A stretch of 64,000 nt of DNA from Tridacna crocea (Eukaryota; Mollusca; Bivalvia; Cardiida; Cardiidae): the NCBI GenBank assembly GCA_943736015.1, contig OX031063.1, positions 46,392,672-46,456,671 of the forward strand, read 5' to 3'. The notes beneath the pieces are model-generated. The model did no database searches and was not told the DNA's origin. It saw only the letters and a list, made by a program, of their open reading frames with translations. The position numbers and the translations under genes were made by a program. Within the stretch, counting starts at the first letter, position 1. The number at the start of each line of letters is the position of its first letter. Shown piece after piece: positions 1 through 13,000 of the stretch.

Positions 1-1269
1 TAATAACCTCTTTATTACATTCATAGATCAATTGCACGACTCTTTTGGTTTTCTAGCAAGTTTAAATACTAAAAACAAACATATCTTGTCTCCATTCGAC
101 ACAACTATTTTCCGCGGGTAAACGTCACGTTCATGACGTCAATCATCATCACTATCGTAGAGCTGCGTATGTGCAGTATAGGACGTTTTAAATAAACAGT
201 TCTTCATGCTTGTTCATTGTTAAAAAGATGTGCCAATATTGTTTCTCAGTCTAAATATTCAATTTAGTGTGATACGGATCAAAACTGAGAAACAGGATAA
301 ATAGATGGTTGATGCTTCGAATTATGAAACTCAAGCTCGGTTCACCCGGCTCAATGAATAAAAGTCGTAGAAGTACTAGCCTATAGACACTACACATTGC
401 CTGATAAGTTTCCCAATCCAAGACAACAATCTATTCTCTATTTATCGCGTCTTTGTTGGTTTAACGATTCAACCTGTTGCCTGTAGTTGTGAAGATTTGT
501 CCGCTAGCGATTGACGGACCGATTCCGCCATTTTTTTCAAAATGGATGTTTTGAGAGCGTCAGTTTACGAGCGAGTGTTCTGTTGCTATAGATATAGAAC
601 AAATATCTTATCAACGGGCAGGATATCAGATATCAGCCCGTTGCCCCGTCTTATCTGCCCTCGCGTGACACTGATATTACACCAATTTCGGTAGAAAATG
701 TTACTATTATTAGTAACAGAATGTAATAAATGGCCGAATCGAACCGTCAATCGCTAGCGGACAAATCTTCAAAACTACAGACAACGTTGAATCTTTAAGC
801 AACAAAGACGTGATAAATAGAAATTTGATTGTTGTTGTCTTGGATTGGGAAACTTATCAGGCAATGTGCAGTGTCTATAGGCTAGTAGTTCTACGATTTT
901 TATATAATGAGCCGGGTGAACCGAGCTTGATTAAGTTTCATAATTCGAAACACCAACCATCTATTCTATTTATCCTGTTTCTCAGTTTTGATCCCTACCA
1001 TACTAAATTGAATATTTAGATCCGGAAACAATAATGGCAACATCTTTTTAACAATGAACAAACATGAAGAACTGTTTATTTAAAACGTCTTATACTGCAC
1101 ATATGCAGCTCTACGATAGTGATGATGAATGACGTCATGAACGTGACGTTTACCCGCGGAAAAAGTTGTGTCGAATGGAGACAAGATATTTTTGTTTTTA
1201 GTATTTAAACATGCTAGAAAACCAAAATAATCGAGCAATTGATCCATGAATGTAATAACGAGGTTATTA
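1..1269. mobile_element. Foldback element with arms of about 530 bp
   Basis: Sequence 1-535 is the reverse complement of about 737-1269 with scattered mismatches; both outer ends carry TAATAACCTC. The middle (about 575-735) is single copy here but recurs in opposite orientation at about 1830-1985. The left end is at the window edge, so the element may start outside. No coding capacity is recognised; short open frames inside are not conserved between the arms. Confidence 0.8.
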
Positions 1270-1404
1270 CACGGCTGATGAGGGCCGGAGAGTGATATCG
1301 GCCCTCCACCTCGAAATCTGCTCTCGGGCTAAAGCCCTCGGGGCAGATACCAAGTTGGCGGGCCGATATCACTCTCCGGCCCTCATCAGCCGTGTAATAA
1401 CCTC
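1260..1404. repeat. Perfect 45-bp hairpin (GGCCGATATCACTCTCCGG family)
   Basis: Arms 1260-1304 and 1360-1404 are perfect reverse complements, separated by a 55-bp loop. The arm overlaps the last bases of the neighbouring foldback. A damaged copy lies at about 2572-2673. Confidence 0.85.
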
Positions 1405-1407
1405 TAA

Positions 1408-1408
1408 A

Positions 1409-1446
<38 letters not shown>
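1408..1446. repeat. A-run and (TA)n microsatellite
   Basis: A run of A followed by alternating TA. Similar TA tracts lie at 1817-1833 and 2674-2703, all at the edges of the foldback copies. Confidence 0.9.
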
Positions 1447-1448
<2 letters not shown>

Positions 1449-1500
1449 AAAAATCAACTGGTTCTGGCTCAAGGATATTACATAAAAAAGAAGAATAAAA

Positions 1501-1809
1501 TCACATGGGAGCATATATCAGTAACTTTAAGTTCGCATTTAGACAAATGTTCTAAAACATCTCCAAAATTCTCGATCTTTCCTTTCTTTAAAATGCATTA
1601 CGACAATGTTTCAGCTAGGTTACTTAAAGAACAATCATTTATTAATAAATTTATGCCTAAATTGAACATTAAGTCATAACGTCATCAATTATTGCGTTAT
1701 GTGTGTAGCAACGTAACGTTGCTACGTGATTTATTGTTATTGTTGCCCTAATGAGGTTTCAAGCGAAACCGGTTGGCAATAAATGTTACTGATATATGCT
1801 CCCATGTGA
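1501..1809. mobile_element. Short element with 25-bp inverted ends
   Basis: Positions 1501-1525 and 1785-1809 are perfect reverse complements (core CATGGGAGCATATATCAG) around about 260 bp of non-coding sequence. It contains a further small palindrome GTTTCAAGCGAAAC. Probably a MITE or part of the surrounding foldback family. Confidence 0.6.
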
Positions 1810-1829
1810 TGTTATTCATATATATATAT

Positions 1830-2671
1830 ATATTGCATTCTGTTACAAATAATAGTAACATTTTCCACCGAAAATGGTGTATCAGTATCACGCGAGGGCA
1901 GATATGGCAGGGCAACGGGCTGATATCTGATATCTTGCCTGTTGATAAGATATTTGTTGTATATCTATAGCAACAGAACACTCGCTCGTAAATTAACGTT
2001 CTCAAAAATCCATTTTGAAAAATATGGCGGAATCGGTCCATCAATCGCTAACGGAAAAATCTTCAAAACTACAAGCAACGTTGAATCGTTAAACTAACAA
2101 AGACGTGTTAAATAGAGAATAGATTGTTGTTGTCTTGGATTGGGAAACTTATCAGGCAATGTGAAGTGTCTATAGGCTAGTAGATCTAGTTCTACGATTT
2201 TTATTCATTGAGCCGGGTGAACCGAGCTTGATTAAGTTTCATAATTCGAAACACCAACCATCTATTGTATTCACCCTGTTTCTTAGTTTTGATCCCTATC
2301 ACATTAAATTGAATATTTAGATCTAGATTGAGAAACAACAATGGCAACATCTTTTTAACAATGAAAAAACATTAAGAACTGTTTATTTAAAAACGTCCTA
2401 TACTGCACATATGCAGCTCTACTAAAGTGATGATGAATGACGTCATGAACGTGACGTTTACCCGCGGAAAAAGTTGTGTCAAATGGAGACAAGATATTTT
2501 TGTTTTTAGTATTTAAACATAGATCTAGTAGAAAATCAAAAAGGTCGAGCAATTTATCGATGAATGTAATAAAGAGGTTATTACACGGCTGAAGAGGGCC
2601 GGAGCCTAAAGCCCTCGGGGCAGATATCAAGGTGGCGGGCCGATATCACTCTCCTGCCCTCATCAGCCGTG

Positions 2672-2673
<2 letters not shown>
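1830..2673. mobile_element. Second, one-armed copy of the 1-1269 foldback family plus hairpin remnant
   Basis: About 2010-2580 is a direct copy of the right arm at 737-1269. About 1830-1985 is the reverse complement of the central part of the first copy. The left arm is missing. It ends in a truncated version of the GGCCGATATCACTCTC hairpin, followed by (TA)n at 2674-2703. Confidence 0.75.
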
Positions 2674-2706
<33 letters not shown>

Positions 2707-2924
2707 GGTCCGACACAAGGTTAAGTGGATAAACGGATATATATAATTCAAGAAACACAAAATTACAAATGATTTTTTATGGTGTTCCCTTAAAAGGCTA
2801 CATAGCCTCTTAAGGTATTTTTAAATTTAGCGCCAGCAGAAATCAAAAAAGCATTTTGGGAATGTCAAGTGACTGGCACATGACTAATGACGCTTAAAAT
2901 CCATAATATAACAAACATGTAATT

Positions 2925-3730
2925 ATTAGCTCCACTGGCCGAAGGCCAGCGGGCTTATGTCATGGCCCGGTGTCCGTCGTGCGTCCGTCTGTGCGCGCGT
3001 TTACTTTTATTGCAAACATCTTCTCTGAAACTACACATCCAAATTTGATTAACTTCACAGAAATGACCTTGCCATGGTCCTCTTCAGAATTTCTTGAAAG
3101 AATCTGATTCCTTCAAAAACCCTGGTTCCCATGGCAACAAAACTGAAAAAAATAAAATTTTTAAAACGTTTATTCTCTTAAACCACAAGGCCAAGGGCTA
3201 CTGAATTTGGCATGTAGCTTAATCTAATGGACATTTAACAAGTTTCTTCATATTATAGGCCTGGGGTCAAAATTGGCTTCATTCCAGGGATTACAAGTTT
3301 AACATCAGCTTCTACATGTACTAACTTCAACTCAAACATTAATCAAGGGAAATAACTCTGTCTATAAAGGATAAAGTTTGTTACTATTTACCTCCCTTGA
3401 TTATCAAACTGCAGTGATACATGATTGGTGCTAGATATTTAAGTTTTTTGATGGAAACTATTCTGTTTTCAGGGAGAGTGATTCATTTTGATGCTAACAG
3501 TTATGCTCACATGAGTAGAGTATTAAATTCAGAGTAAGGTTTTTATCATTCAGTTTTTTCCCTAGAACTTTAAGTTTCATACCAATGAATAAACCTGCTT
3601 GCATTGCCTGACAGTGTTCATTGTTTTCGAAGGCCCTCTTTTTCACGGTGATGAACACTTCAATTTATGTAGTAAAGGGTTAAAAAGCCAGTGGAGCGAT
3701 ACAGGCCCATCATGGCCCTCTTGTTTTCCA
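2925..3730. repeat. Bivalve-type repeat with inverted ends TAGCTCCACTGG
   Basis: Starts TTAGCTCCACTGGCCGAAGG and ends CCAGTGGAGCGATACAGG followed by GCCCATCATGGCCCTCTTG. It contains a CCGTCGTGCGTCCGTCTG block near one end. It shares its architecture (CCGT block at one end, palindromic CTCTTG end at the other) with the larger repeats at 3918 and 48843. Non-coding. Confidence 0.6.
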
Positions 3731-3917
3731 TTATGTCTTCTTCGAACGCCGGTATATAATCGAGCGAGTTGCTCATCTAGAAATACACAGTGTTTCCCGT
3801 CGATGTTGACCTGGGACCTCGAATTTCTCTTGTTGTCGGATGGTTTTCGACTACTTTACTTGGGTTTTATGAATGAAAATTAAAAGGTTTTGGGATTTAT
3901 ATATATAAGGATGATTT

Positions 3918-5753
3918 TTAGCTCACCTGAGCACAACGTGCTCAGGGGGAGCTATTGTGACCGGTCATCGTCCGGCGTCCGTCCGTCCGTCCGTCTGTCC
4001 GTCCGTCCGTCCGTCCGTCCATCTGTCCGTCCGTCCGTTAACAATTTCTTTAAAAATCTTCTCCTCCAAAACCAGAAGGCCAATCTTGATAAAACTTGGC
4101 AGGAATGTTCCTTGGGTGAAGCTCTACAAAAATTGTTAAAAGAATTTAATTCCAACAAAAACTCTGGTTGCCATGGCAACAAAATGGCTGAAAATGGAAA
4201 AAATCTTTAAAAATCTTCTTGTGACAAACCATAAGGCCAGGAGCATTCATATTTTGTATGAAGCATCATTGGGTGACCCTTTACCAAAATTGTTAAAATT
4301 ATTCCCCTGGGGTCATATTTGGGCTTTTCCCGGGCGCACCCTATTTTACATAGAAACAAAGAAGAAAAGCTTTAAAAAATCTTCTTCTGACAAACCATAA
4401 TGGCTAGAGCATTCATATTTGGTATGTAGCATTATCTGATGATCCTTTACCAAAACTGTTAAAATTATTCCTCTGCTGTCATATTTGGGCTCTGCCCGGG
4501 CGCACCCTATTTTAAAATCTTTAAAAATCTTCTTGTGACAAAACATAAGGTTGGGAGCATTCATATTTTGTTTGAAACATCATTGGGTGACCCCTTACCA
4601 AAATTGTTAAAATCATTCCCATGGGGTCATATTTGGGCTTTGCCCGGGCACACTCTATTTTACATAGAAATTTAGAAGGAAATCTTTAAAACTTCTTCTG
4701 GTGACAAATCATAATGGCCAGAACATTCCTATTTAGTGTGTAGCATTAACTGATGATCTTCTAACAAAATTGTTGAAATTATCCTTCTGCGGTCATATTT
4801 GGGCTCTGCCCGGGCGCACCCTATTTTACAATCTTTAAAAATCTTCTTGTGACAAACCATAAGGCGGAGGGCGTTCATATTTTGTTTGAAGCATTATTGG
4901 GTGACCCCTTACCAAAATTGTTAAAATTATTCTCCTTGGGTCATATTTGGGCTTTGCCCGGGCACACCCTATTTTACAGAGAACCAAAGAAGGAAACAAA
5001 GAAGGAAACCTTCAATAAATCTTTTTCTGACAAACCGTAATGGCTAGAGCATTCATATTTGCTATGTAGCAAAATCTGATAATGTTCTACCAAAATTGCT
5101 AGAATTATCCCTCTGTGGTCATATTTGGGCTCTGCCTGGGCGCACCCTATTTTACATAGAAACTAAGAAGGAAATCTTTTAAAAATCTACTTGTGACAAA
5201 CCATAAAGGCTAGAGCATTCATATTTTGTATGTAGCATCATCTAGTGACCCTTTATAAAAATAATTAAAATTATCCCCTTGGGGTCATATTTTGGCTTTG
5301 TGCCCTGGTGCACACTATTTCACATGGAATCATAGAAGGAAATTTTTAAAATCAATTCCATCTAAAAAGGAGAAATTGTTTGTAACAAGCAATTTCTCCT
5401 TTCTCACAATCTTTTCTACCATATAGACCACTTATTTTTCATTTTAGATACATTTTAAAATGTCGTCTGCAATTTGTTTCAATTTGGAACGGTCTAAAAT
5501 TTTGTCGTCTGGTAATGGCTAAACTACAAGTCAAAAAGGGAACAAGACACTGTGAAGAGAAAAATTGATGATAATCAGCAGCTTTTAGCTCCACTGGCCA
5601 AAGACAAAGAAGAAAATCTGTAAACATATTTTTGTGACAAACCCCAGGGTATGCCTTATTTGAAAAGAATTAATAGCCTGCCCTTGATAAACCATATAAA
5701 TTACAAATATACTCAGGTGAGCGATATAGGACCATCATGGTCCTCTTGTTTTT
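3918..5753 (+). repeat. Bivalve-type tandem-core repeat, copy 1
   Basis: Starts TTAGCTCACCTGAGCACAAC (palindrome GAGCAC..GTGCTC), followed by a (TCCG)n block (3975-4040) and then six or more degenerate tandem units that include TTGCCCGGGC and GGGTGACCC. It ends CAGGTGAGCGATATAGGACC, with the palindrome GGACCATcATGGTCC and CTCTTG. An insert near 5340-5600 resembles the dispersed GAGAAAATGC palindrome family. Open frames here (Ser/Arg/Pro-rich from TCCG) are not genes. Structure resembles the bivalve pearl-type elements I know from the literature; family identity is inferred. Confidence 0.75.
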
Positions 5754-6749
5754 TTTGTTATAAAATTTTGTCCCAAAATCTGAAGGGTCATCTTTAAACT
5801 TTAAGAAATATAATTACTACTGAAGGAATAAAGAAAAATGACCTTGAGTGATTGTTCTAAAGAAGACTTTAATCCTTACGCTAAATATTTATTACTGCAC
5901 GAAAACTCATAAGTTGACAAAAATAACTTGACAATTGTAGAGCATGAGTTTCAGAACTCCCCCATGAGCCAGTATAGAATATAGGTATAATGCAACAAAA
6001 CCAAAAATAGACATAATGCAACGTATAAACTTTAACAAATATTTATATCATATTTTTACCAAGATCCCATTATCTTTTTATCCACGCAGCCACACCCGAA
6101 TCCACAAACATTCTATTTTCATTTGTTTAGTTGTCGTTGTTTTTTTTTTTCTCATTCTTCCCTCCCCTCCCTCTCTCTCTTAAAGTATGAGGAATGACGT
6201 CATTATTTGCTAGCATAGACCATTGCCTATATTTATACATAAATACATGCTTAATAAGCTGAAAGGAAGTAAGAAATTAGATAACCTGTACTCATTAAAC
6301 TAATAACGATTTTTAAGTAATCATCCGATCGGATAGATAATTTTTGTCATTTTTTACCAATCAGGTGCTTGTGCGAAAGATTGTAATACGTGTGACGCTG
6401 TGCGACAAACCGGAAGACACTCAATTTTCAGTCATCCCTATTTAGATTTAGACTAAAACCTTGAATGAAGTCGAAATTTAATTTTTGAAAATCTAGAATG
6501 GTTTTACCGCAAAATGAGCTTCACTTGTTATTAAGTGACTATTATCCGAACTATAATGATCAATATTATATTGAATAAATTACTAACAAGCCCATTTTAC
6601 CATTGAATTAGAAGGTACGATGGGAGATGGCCACGACTCTGATCATGACAGTTGGCCTAGCAATAAAACTTTCAAAATCAGAACTATGTCCATTAGATTC
6701 ACACAAACCCGAGCTTGTCCGGTAATGGATCAAGACTCGTGAAAACTAT
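5754..6749. other. Downstream flank of the IFI44-like gene
   Basis: AT-rich with a CT-rich tract at about 6150-6181. Holds the 3' UTR of the IFI44-like gene on the minus strand; the transcript end is not visible except for a weak ATTAAA at 6477-6482. No coding gene seen. Confidence 0.5.
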
Positions 6750-7063
6750 TTAAGAGTGTTTGCTATCCTCGGATCCAAGTGAAAGATCCTCAAAATTATC
6801 CAGACAATTAAACATGTAGTCCTCTGTTGCTCTCAATATCAGTCTCAAAGACAGCAAGGCCAGTGTGTTGATGTCATCTGATGTTTCTATCTCTCTTTCA
6901 TAATTTTTCATGGGAAGAACATGCCCTGTAGGAAAGCCAAGAATCTGTGAAATATTTTCCACAATTTCATAGACCACATTACTTTTGAATACAAATGAAG
7001 TATCTTCTTCAACATTGTTGCATACTTTGTCTACCTTTGTGGCCAGAACAAGTTGCGGAATCC
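6750..7063 (-). CDS. IFI44-like coding exon 6: G4 motif and C-terminus
   Basis: Encodes residues 407-510 and the TAA stop. The split codon 407 is Gly. GIPQLVLATKVDKV holds TKVD, the guanine-specifying G4 motif. The C-terminus is acidic (DNFEDLSLGSEDSKHS) and has no prenylation or membrane signal. The acceptor is TTCATGTATTTCAG. A possible polyadenylation hexamer ATTAAA lies downstream on the same strand (6482-6477), which is weak support for the transcript end. Confidence 0.9.
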
Positions 7064-10000
7064 CTGAAATACATGAAAATAGATTCCCCTGAAAAACCAC
7101 TGACGTATAGAAAACAGAAATATGTCAATACGGCACACATGCCCCTCCTCAGTCCTATCTTGGACCATCATATGGCCGGAATAGACTCCCTGAAATGACA
7201 GATTTCTTCGTGTTTGGGACTATGACAGAGATGTTTTATGATAGAAAAAAAATGTAACTAAGGCCTCAACACTGCAACCTAAGACTTACTATAAAGTGAG
7301 CAAGAGCATGAAAGAAAATAATTGAAAATTTGGCCCCAATACCGCACTGTAAAACTGACTATAATGTGACCAAGTGAAATACTGTTTGAGATGAAATATC
7401 TTTGAACACATTTCAATTATTTAAAAGAAATGGTCAAAAGTAATGAATGTTGGACTGACAATGTTGCGTTTTGATTGCATACAAGGTTTTTCTGACCTAC
7501 TGACGTACCTTTTCACCTGACATGACTCCTTATCAAACTCGTTCTATGCATAATTTAGACAAACAATAAGAGTGCACACAAGGTAAAACTTGACAACAAG
7601 TAACGAATAATGCATTATGGTAGCTGGGCTTAGCCTGATTAAAAAAGCTAGTTTTTAGTGCTTTGTGCTTAGTTGAGCCGACACAGGGGCAGCGGTTTCC
7701 CCCTTTAACACCACTAGAATGTCAATATTTTTTTTTCTTCATCAAAAATCCAGTTTTAAACATGATAAAATTGTCATTGTTGTCCATAATCCAGCTTGGT
7801 TTAAAGTTGTTTTTTTTTTTTTTTTTTTTTTTTAAAGTGTATTATCAAAAGTATTGCAATGTACTCGCTCAATAACAGTCATGACCAATGTTCTAGTATT
7901 CGAAGTCGTAGAAGGCAGAACTTAATCCTGATCTGACACTTATAAGCTCACAATCTCGAACAACTCTTACCTTTCTGATGAATTCTAGATTTTATGGCTT
8001 TGATTTTCTCCAGCATTTTATCAGAGAGAGTATCCACTGTACTTCCATCAATTACAAAACATACACAATGGATTTTATCATTCAAGCTCGGACTTTTCAC
8101 AAAGCCGTGGATTTCAGGGTTGATATATGTACTGTCACTGAACTAAAATTTATTGAAGAAAAAAATGTAATTCTGAAGTCCAACACAGGGAAAAAGATTA
8201 TCGTATCCTGTATAATATTTACATGTATCTGTGTAAATTGTTTAAAAAGAAGAATAAACTCTAAACTATTTACGGTTCTGTATTTCATTAACATTTGGCA
8301 ACTCACGTACAGGAAACACTACGATAAAGCTGAAAAGTCTTGTTACAAGCATTTTCATGTTCCAACAATGATCTATACAGACTGTCCAGGTCAAATATCG
8401 TGATTAAGATAAACAGATGTTCCCATCAAGGCAACACTCTAGTCGTACATAAAATCATGACTGCTCACCTAAAAACGGGTGTATGTGATGCAAAAATTAT
8501 ATTTTTGGATGCTTTCAAGTGGGAAGACCTCCCACAATTCGTAAGAGAAATCTCTATTCCATTCAGTCTTGCATAACCAATAATTTACCTTGGTAAAAAC
8601 AGAATTTTCTAACCATTGTGCAACATTTCCAAGCCATTTCTTGGATAGCAACTTTCTATGGATGTAACACTTTATCTATCGATTCCATGTCTTATATAAC
8701 GTATCATCATAATACTTGTGTTTTGCTTTGTTCATTTACATGTACATATACCTATCACTGTATTTCTATCACATTTTTTCAATGTTGCGATTATTTGTTA
8801 AAGTAGTTGTAGCTGTATTTTTTAGGAATCATTTAAGATTAGCCTCATTATACCTAATTTGAAAGTACATTTTTTTGTTTGGTGAATCAACTGCCCGAGG
8901 AGTGAAAGCGAGACTATTCGTTCTGCATTGCGGAAAATTTTACCGTTGAGGGTAAAAACTCCTCTTCCTCTGAAAAGAATAGTTTGATCACTTTTTTAGA
9001 TATTTTTTGTAGAATTGTAGAATACATGTAGGTAGAACTACCAGTGCTTTCCAGAGAGATGAGAAGTTTTTTCCCTCACCTGTAAAACTTCTAAAAATGC
9101 AGATGAAATAGTTTCGCATCCAACCCTCGTGCCTCCTTGCTTTGAAGGCAGAAGCTTTGTGCATTCGTAATCATGAGAAGGAGAAATTAGCGTTTGTTAT
9201 TGTAAGATTGTGTACCACATTCCTTTGAAATAGTCTGCAAAGTCCGTGGATGATTTCATGAGTATATCATATCCTCAGATTTGTTTTGACTCATGGCATT
9301 TTCCAAGTTTATGTTTCAAATCTTATCGGAAGCTCCATTTATGAAGAGTTCTTCCTTTGTATTAATATAAGCCCGCCCTTCATTTAAATATTATGTTTAG
9401 GATAAGTGCTAAGTTAAATAGTTCTGTAAATCAATGATATACATCATCATATTTGTGGTAACTTTGATTATTCAATCTATTCAAAGCTCAGGAATACAGC
9501 AGTATTTTGAAAATGAAAGTAACACAAAAAGTAATGTTCATGTATCATAACCTATAATTTTGGTACTTTCTATTAACCCAACAGGGCGTATTTACATTTG
9601 ATTTTAAACTAAGCAACGAAACATATTCAAATCTGTTATTCAGTATTTTCCAAAGATATTAGTTGAGTGGTTTTTTAATGGCTGTTGGACATCTACAAAA
9701 AGAATAGAACTTTATAAAGACACACTAAAACTACATCCTACGTAATTCTTATAAAAAATATAAAGTGACAAAAAGCATAGAAAGAAATCCTCCTTTTGGT
9801 AGGGTTTTCTTATGATCAAAATATTATCATGAAATATTTGAAACTTGAGATTTATGACAAGATTAAATCATTTCGCAGCCTGATCTTGAACTGCATTATC
9901 AACACAAATGCACATATAAGCCGTTGGAGTAACTCTTGGCGCGAGCAGAGAGAGTAAGATACCTGGAAACCAGCTGGTATATGACCATCAAGGATGTAAG

Positions 10001-13000
10001 AGATCTCCGTGCTATCTATACCCTTGGACTCCTCCAAGCCTCTTGTGTCACAGAGTCTAAATCTCAATGGCTCCCCCGAAAGATTCTGTCGGATTGAGTA
10101 CATCCGATACTGAAAGTAGGTTAAACGGAAGTAATAACATACTTGAAAAAACATTTAATACACTTAATACCTTACTATACCAAACAATATAGACAACTTG
10201 GCAATTTGCGCTATTATTATATATTGAAGCAACAAGATTATTTAACTCTTTACCATATGTCAAAATTTTATAATCATCCAGATATAACGCTTTTACAGAC
10301 ATCGAATTAAACTTTATCCAAATGATATTATTTGCTTTTAAAAGAGTAGAACAGTTGTGGGATTGAGAAAATTCTAGTAACCCGCATTTTTTGTTTGGTT
10401 CAGAAGTAAACATCGGTCAATGTCAATGGACCATCCATGGCTCACTAGTGTGAGTTTTTTTATTGAAATTTTAGAAATACGTTGCATAGCTACAGGTGTG
10501 GAACTTCTTGAAGCTACCCAGCAATTGGAAATGAATGACCCATATAACGCGCTTAACGTGGTAGTCCAGTCAACGCATCAGATTGATTCGAATTCATTGC
10601 AAGATTTTTTTTTCATTATTATTTCTGCTCTTCACAAAAGAAAATGAACAGGTCAATACCCCCCCCCCCCAAAAAAAAAAAAAAAAAGTTGCACCCAAAA
10701 CTCAGTCGTATTTTAAATTTGCCAATTTTGGAAACATACGAGCTCGATAATTGCACGATTAGCCGCCGTACTGAATACTATATAACCTACGTCAAATTTA
10801 TCACACGCCATTTTTTAGCCAAATTTAGATGAGGAGGATCAGCAAAATGCAATTCAACCAAGATACTAGATGTATAACTGATGATGAATACAGGGAACTT
10901 CGATTATTATTTAGAAAAGGATATTCCTCTTTTTCCTAATGGTATATTTCATAACAGATAAGTGTTTGTTTTCGAAAATTACCTTCTGTGTGTTCATCAC
11001 TTCAGGGCATCGATGATCATGTGACGAAGGCAAGATCATAAAAAATACCCATTTCTCTGTTTATATTATCAGGTTATTTAATATGCTTGGGTACAATACT
11101 GAATTCGGTTGGATGAGTACACTGCAGAACCAGTCTATATTTTGGACGAGGCAACAGCGCGAGTCCAAAATATAGACTGGTTCTGCAGTGTACGAATCCA
11201 ACCGAATTCAGTATTGTACCCAAGCATGTTAAATGACATCTTTATTTCACACTTCCGTACTGACTTAAAGTAAATGACAAGTATAGGGTCATTTCAATTT
11301 GAATAATTAATTTAACTAAGAAATCAAAACATATCAAAAGAGAGGTTTGAAGTGGCTTTTTCTACCTGAAATGACAGTTTTACAATGAGACGAAATAACA
11401 CCATTTGCCACTGAGTATCACGCATAGATTGTAATTTTGTTGAAAAATTACATGATGGCGGAAAGACCGAACTGAGGACATTGTTTGACACTTTCCCAAC
11501 ATGTATCAGCCGGCAGCTTTTGTCGTGTGATTAATGAGGTAGCATACGAAATTATTATTTTTTTTTCTTTTTTGTATGCAATTGGTTCCTACTTTGGTTC
11601 TGTTTTCAGATAGGTTGACTGGCCTGTGGGCAATCCCTGCGCAGACAACCTAAATTCTTACAAAACAGAAAAAACACAACCAACTGTAACTTGAAATCCG
11701 TATAAGGGCTCACCTTTGAAGTAATACTCTGCTCAGCACTACCACTGCATGCCTGCCCTGTCACATGTCCTCGAAATACCGAGGCAATGGTGTTGAAAAA
11801 ACTGGACTTCCCTGCTCCCACAGGCCCAAGCAGTAGAACGTTGGTTGCTTTCAATTCCAGTTGTTTGGGTGGGGCATACTGTTCAACTTCCTCTTTCAGG
11901 TCACGCAAAAACTAAAACACAGAGATACACAAAGAACAAGATTGTCATAGTGGCCGTGGATTGCTCACCTGAGCCTTTTAACCTTTGACAATAATCATAT
12001 AATGATATGAAGGAATCTTTTGTACATTATAGAACAGCAAAAACATTTTGATAAAGTTTCTGAGGTCTCTGTATTGCACAAAAAGCTTTTGACGAGTTTT
12101 GATCGAGTGATCTATATGTACCTATAACAAGAGCTTTAACAAGTGATTCAAACATAGGTATGTCAGAAAATTGAAAATGGGTCCCCAGAGTGCACACAAT
12201 GTTGTCTTTTTATACGCCCGAAGGGTCGTATTATGTTATACCCCCGGTCGTCCGTGCGTCCGTCCGTCCGTCCGTTAGCAATTTCTTGTGTGCGCAACTC
12301 CTCCTACAGTTTCCATCGGAATTATTTGAAACTTCCCACAATGAATTTCCATGATGTCTAGTTATGCACCTGGGTCTTAGAATTTGGATCACTGTTTGCG
12401 TTCTAAAATTATCTGCCCCTGATTTCTGAAATAACCAACTTTTCACTTTAAATTTTTGTTCAGGCTATAACTTCCATACTATAAAAAGTATCAACTTTAA
12501 ACTACATACACGGATAGAACACATTATGGGAAAGTGCAGGCATATCAACCATAACTCTGCCATCGTTATTTTTTGAGTTACTGCCCTTTGTTAATTTTCA
12601 GTTTGAATTTTTGTCCAGACCATAACTTCCAAACTATAAAAGCTATTAACTTCGAACTTCATACACTGATAGAACCCATTATGGAGAAGTGCACTGCACA
12701 TGAATCCTAACTCTGCCACCTTTATTTTTTTGAGTCATTGCCATTTTTTAATTTTCAGTTTGAATTTTTGTAAATACCATAACTTCCAAACTTCAAAATC
12801 CATCATCTTGAAATTTCAAAGACTAATAGAACACATTATGAAGAAGTGCATTGCACAAGAACCATAACTCTGCCATCCTTCTTTTTGAGTTATTGCCCTT
12901 TTCACTCTGAATTTTCGTCTGGGCCATGATTTTTAATATATATAAGATATGATCTGCAACCTTCAAAGAATGATAGTGTAAGTAGTCGTGATCGTATAGG

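Noticed and set aside
3890..4210. Ser/Pro/Arg-rich open frame over TCCG repeats
   Set aside because: Produced by the (TCCG)n block of a non-coding repeat; the frames do not persist in the other copies.
7978..8403. 141-residue plus-strand open frame
   Set aside because: It is antisense to coding exon 5 of the IFI44-like gene and has no family resemblance; the minus-strand reading has splice sites and motifs.
11714..11911. GIMAP/AIG1 GTPase as alternative identity
   Set aside because: LCDTRGL, TKVD, the WR..W linker and the TLDc exon in matching phase fit IFI44-like proteins better.
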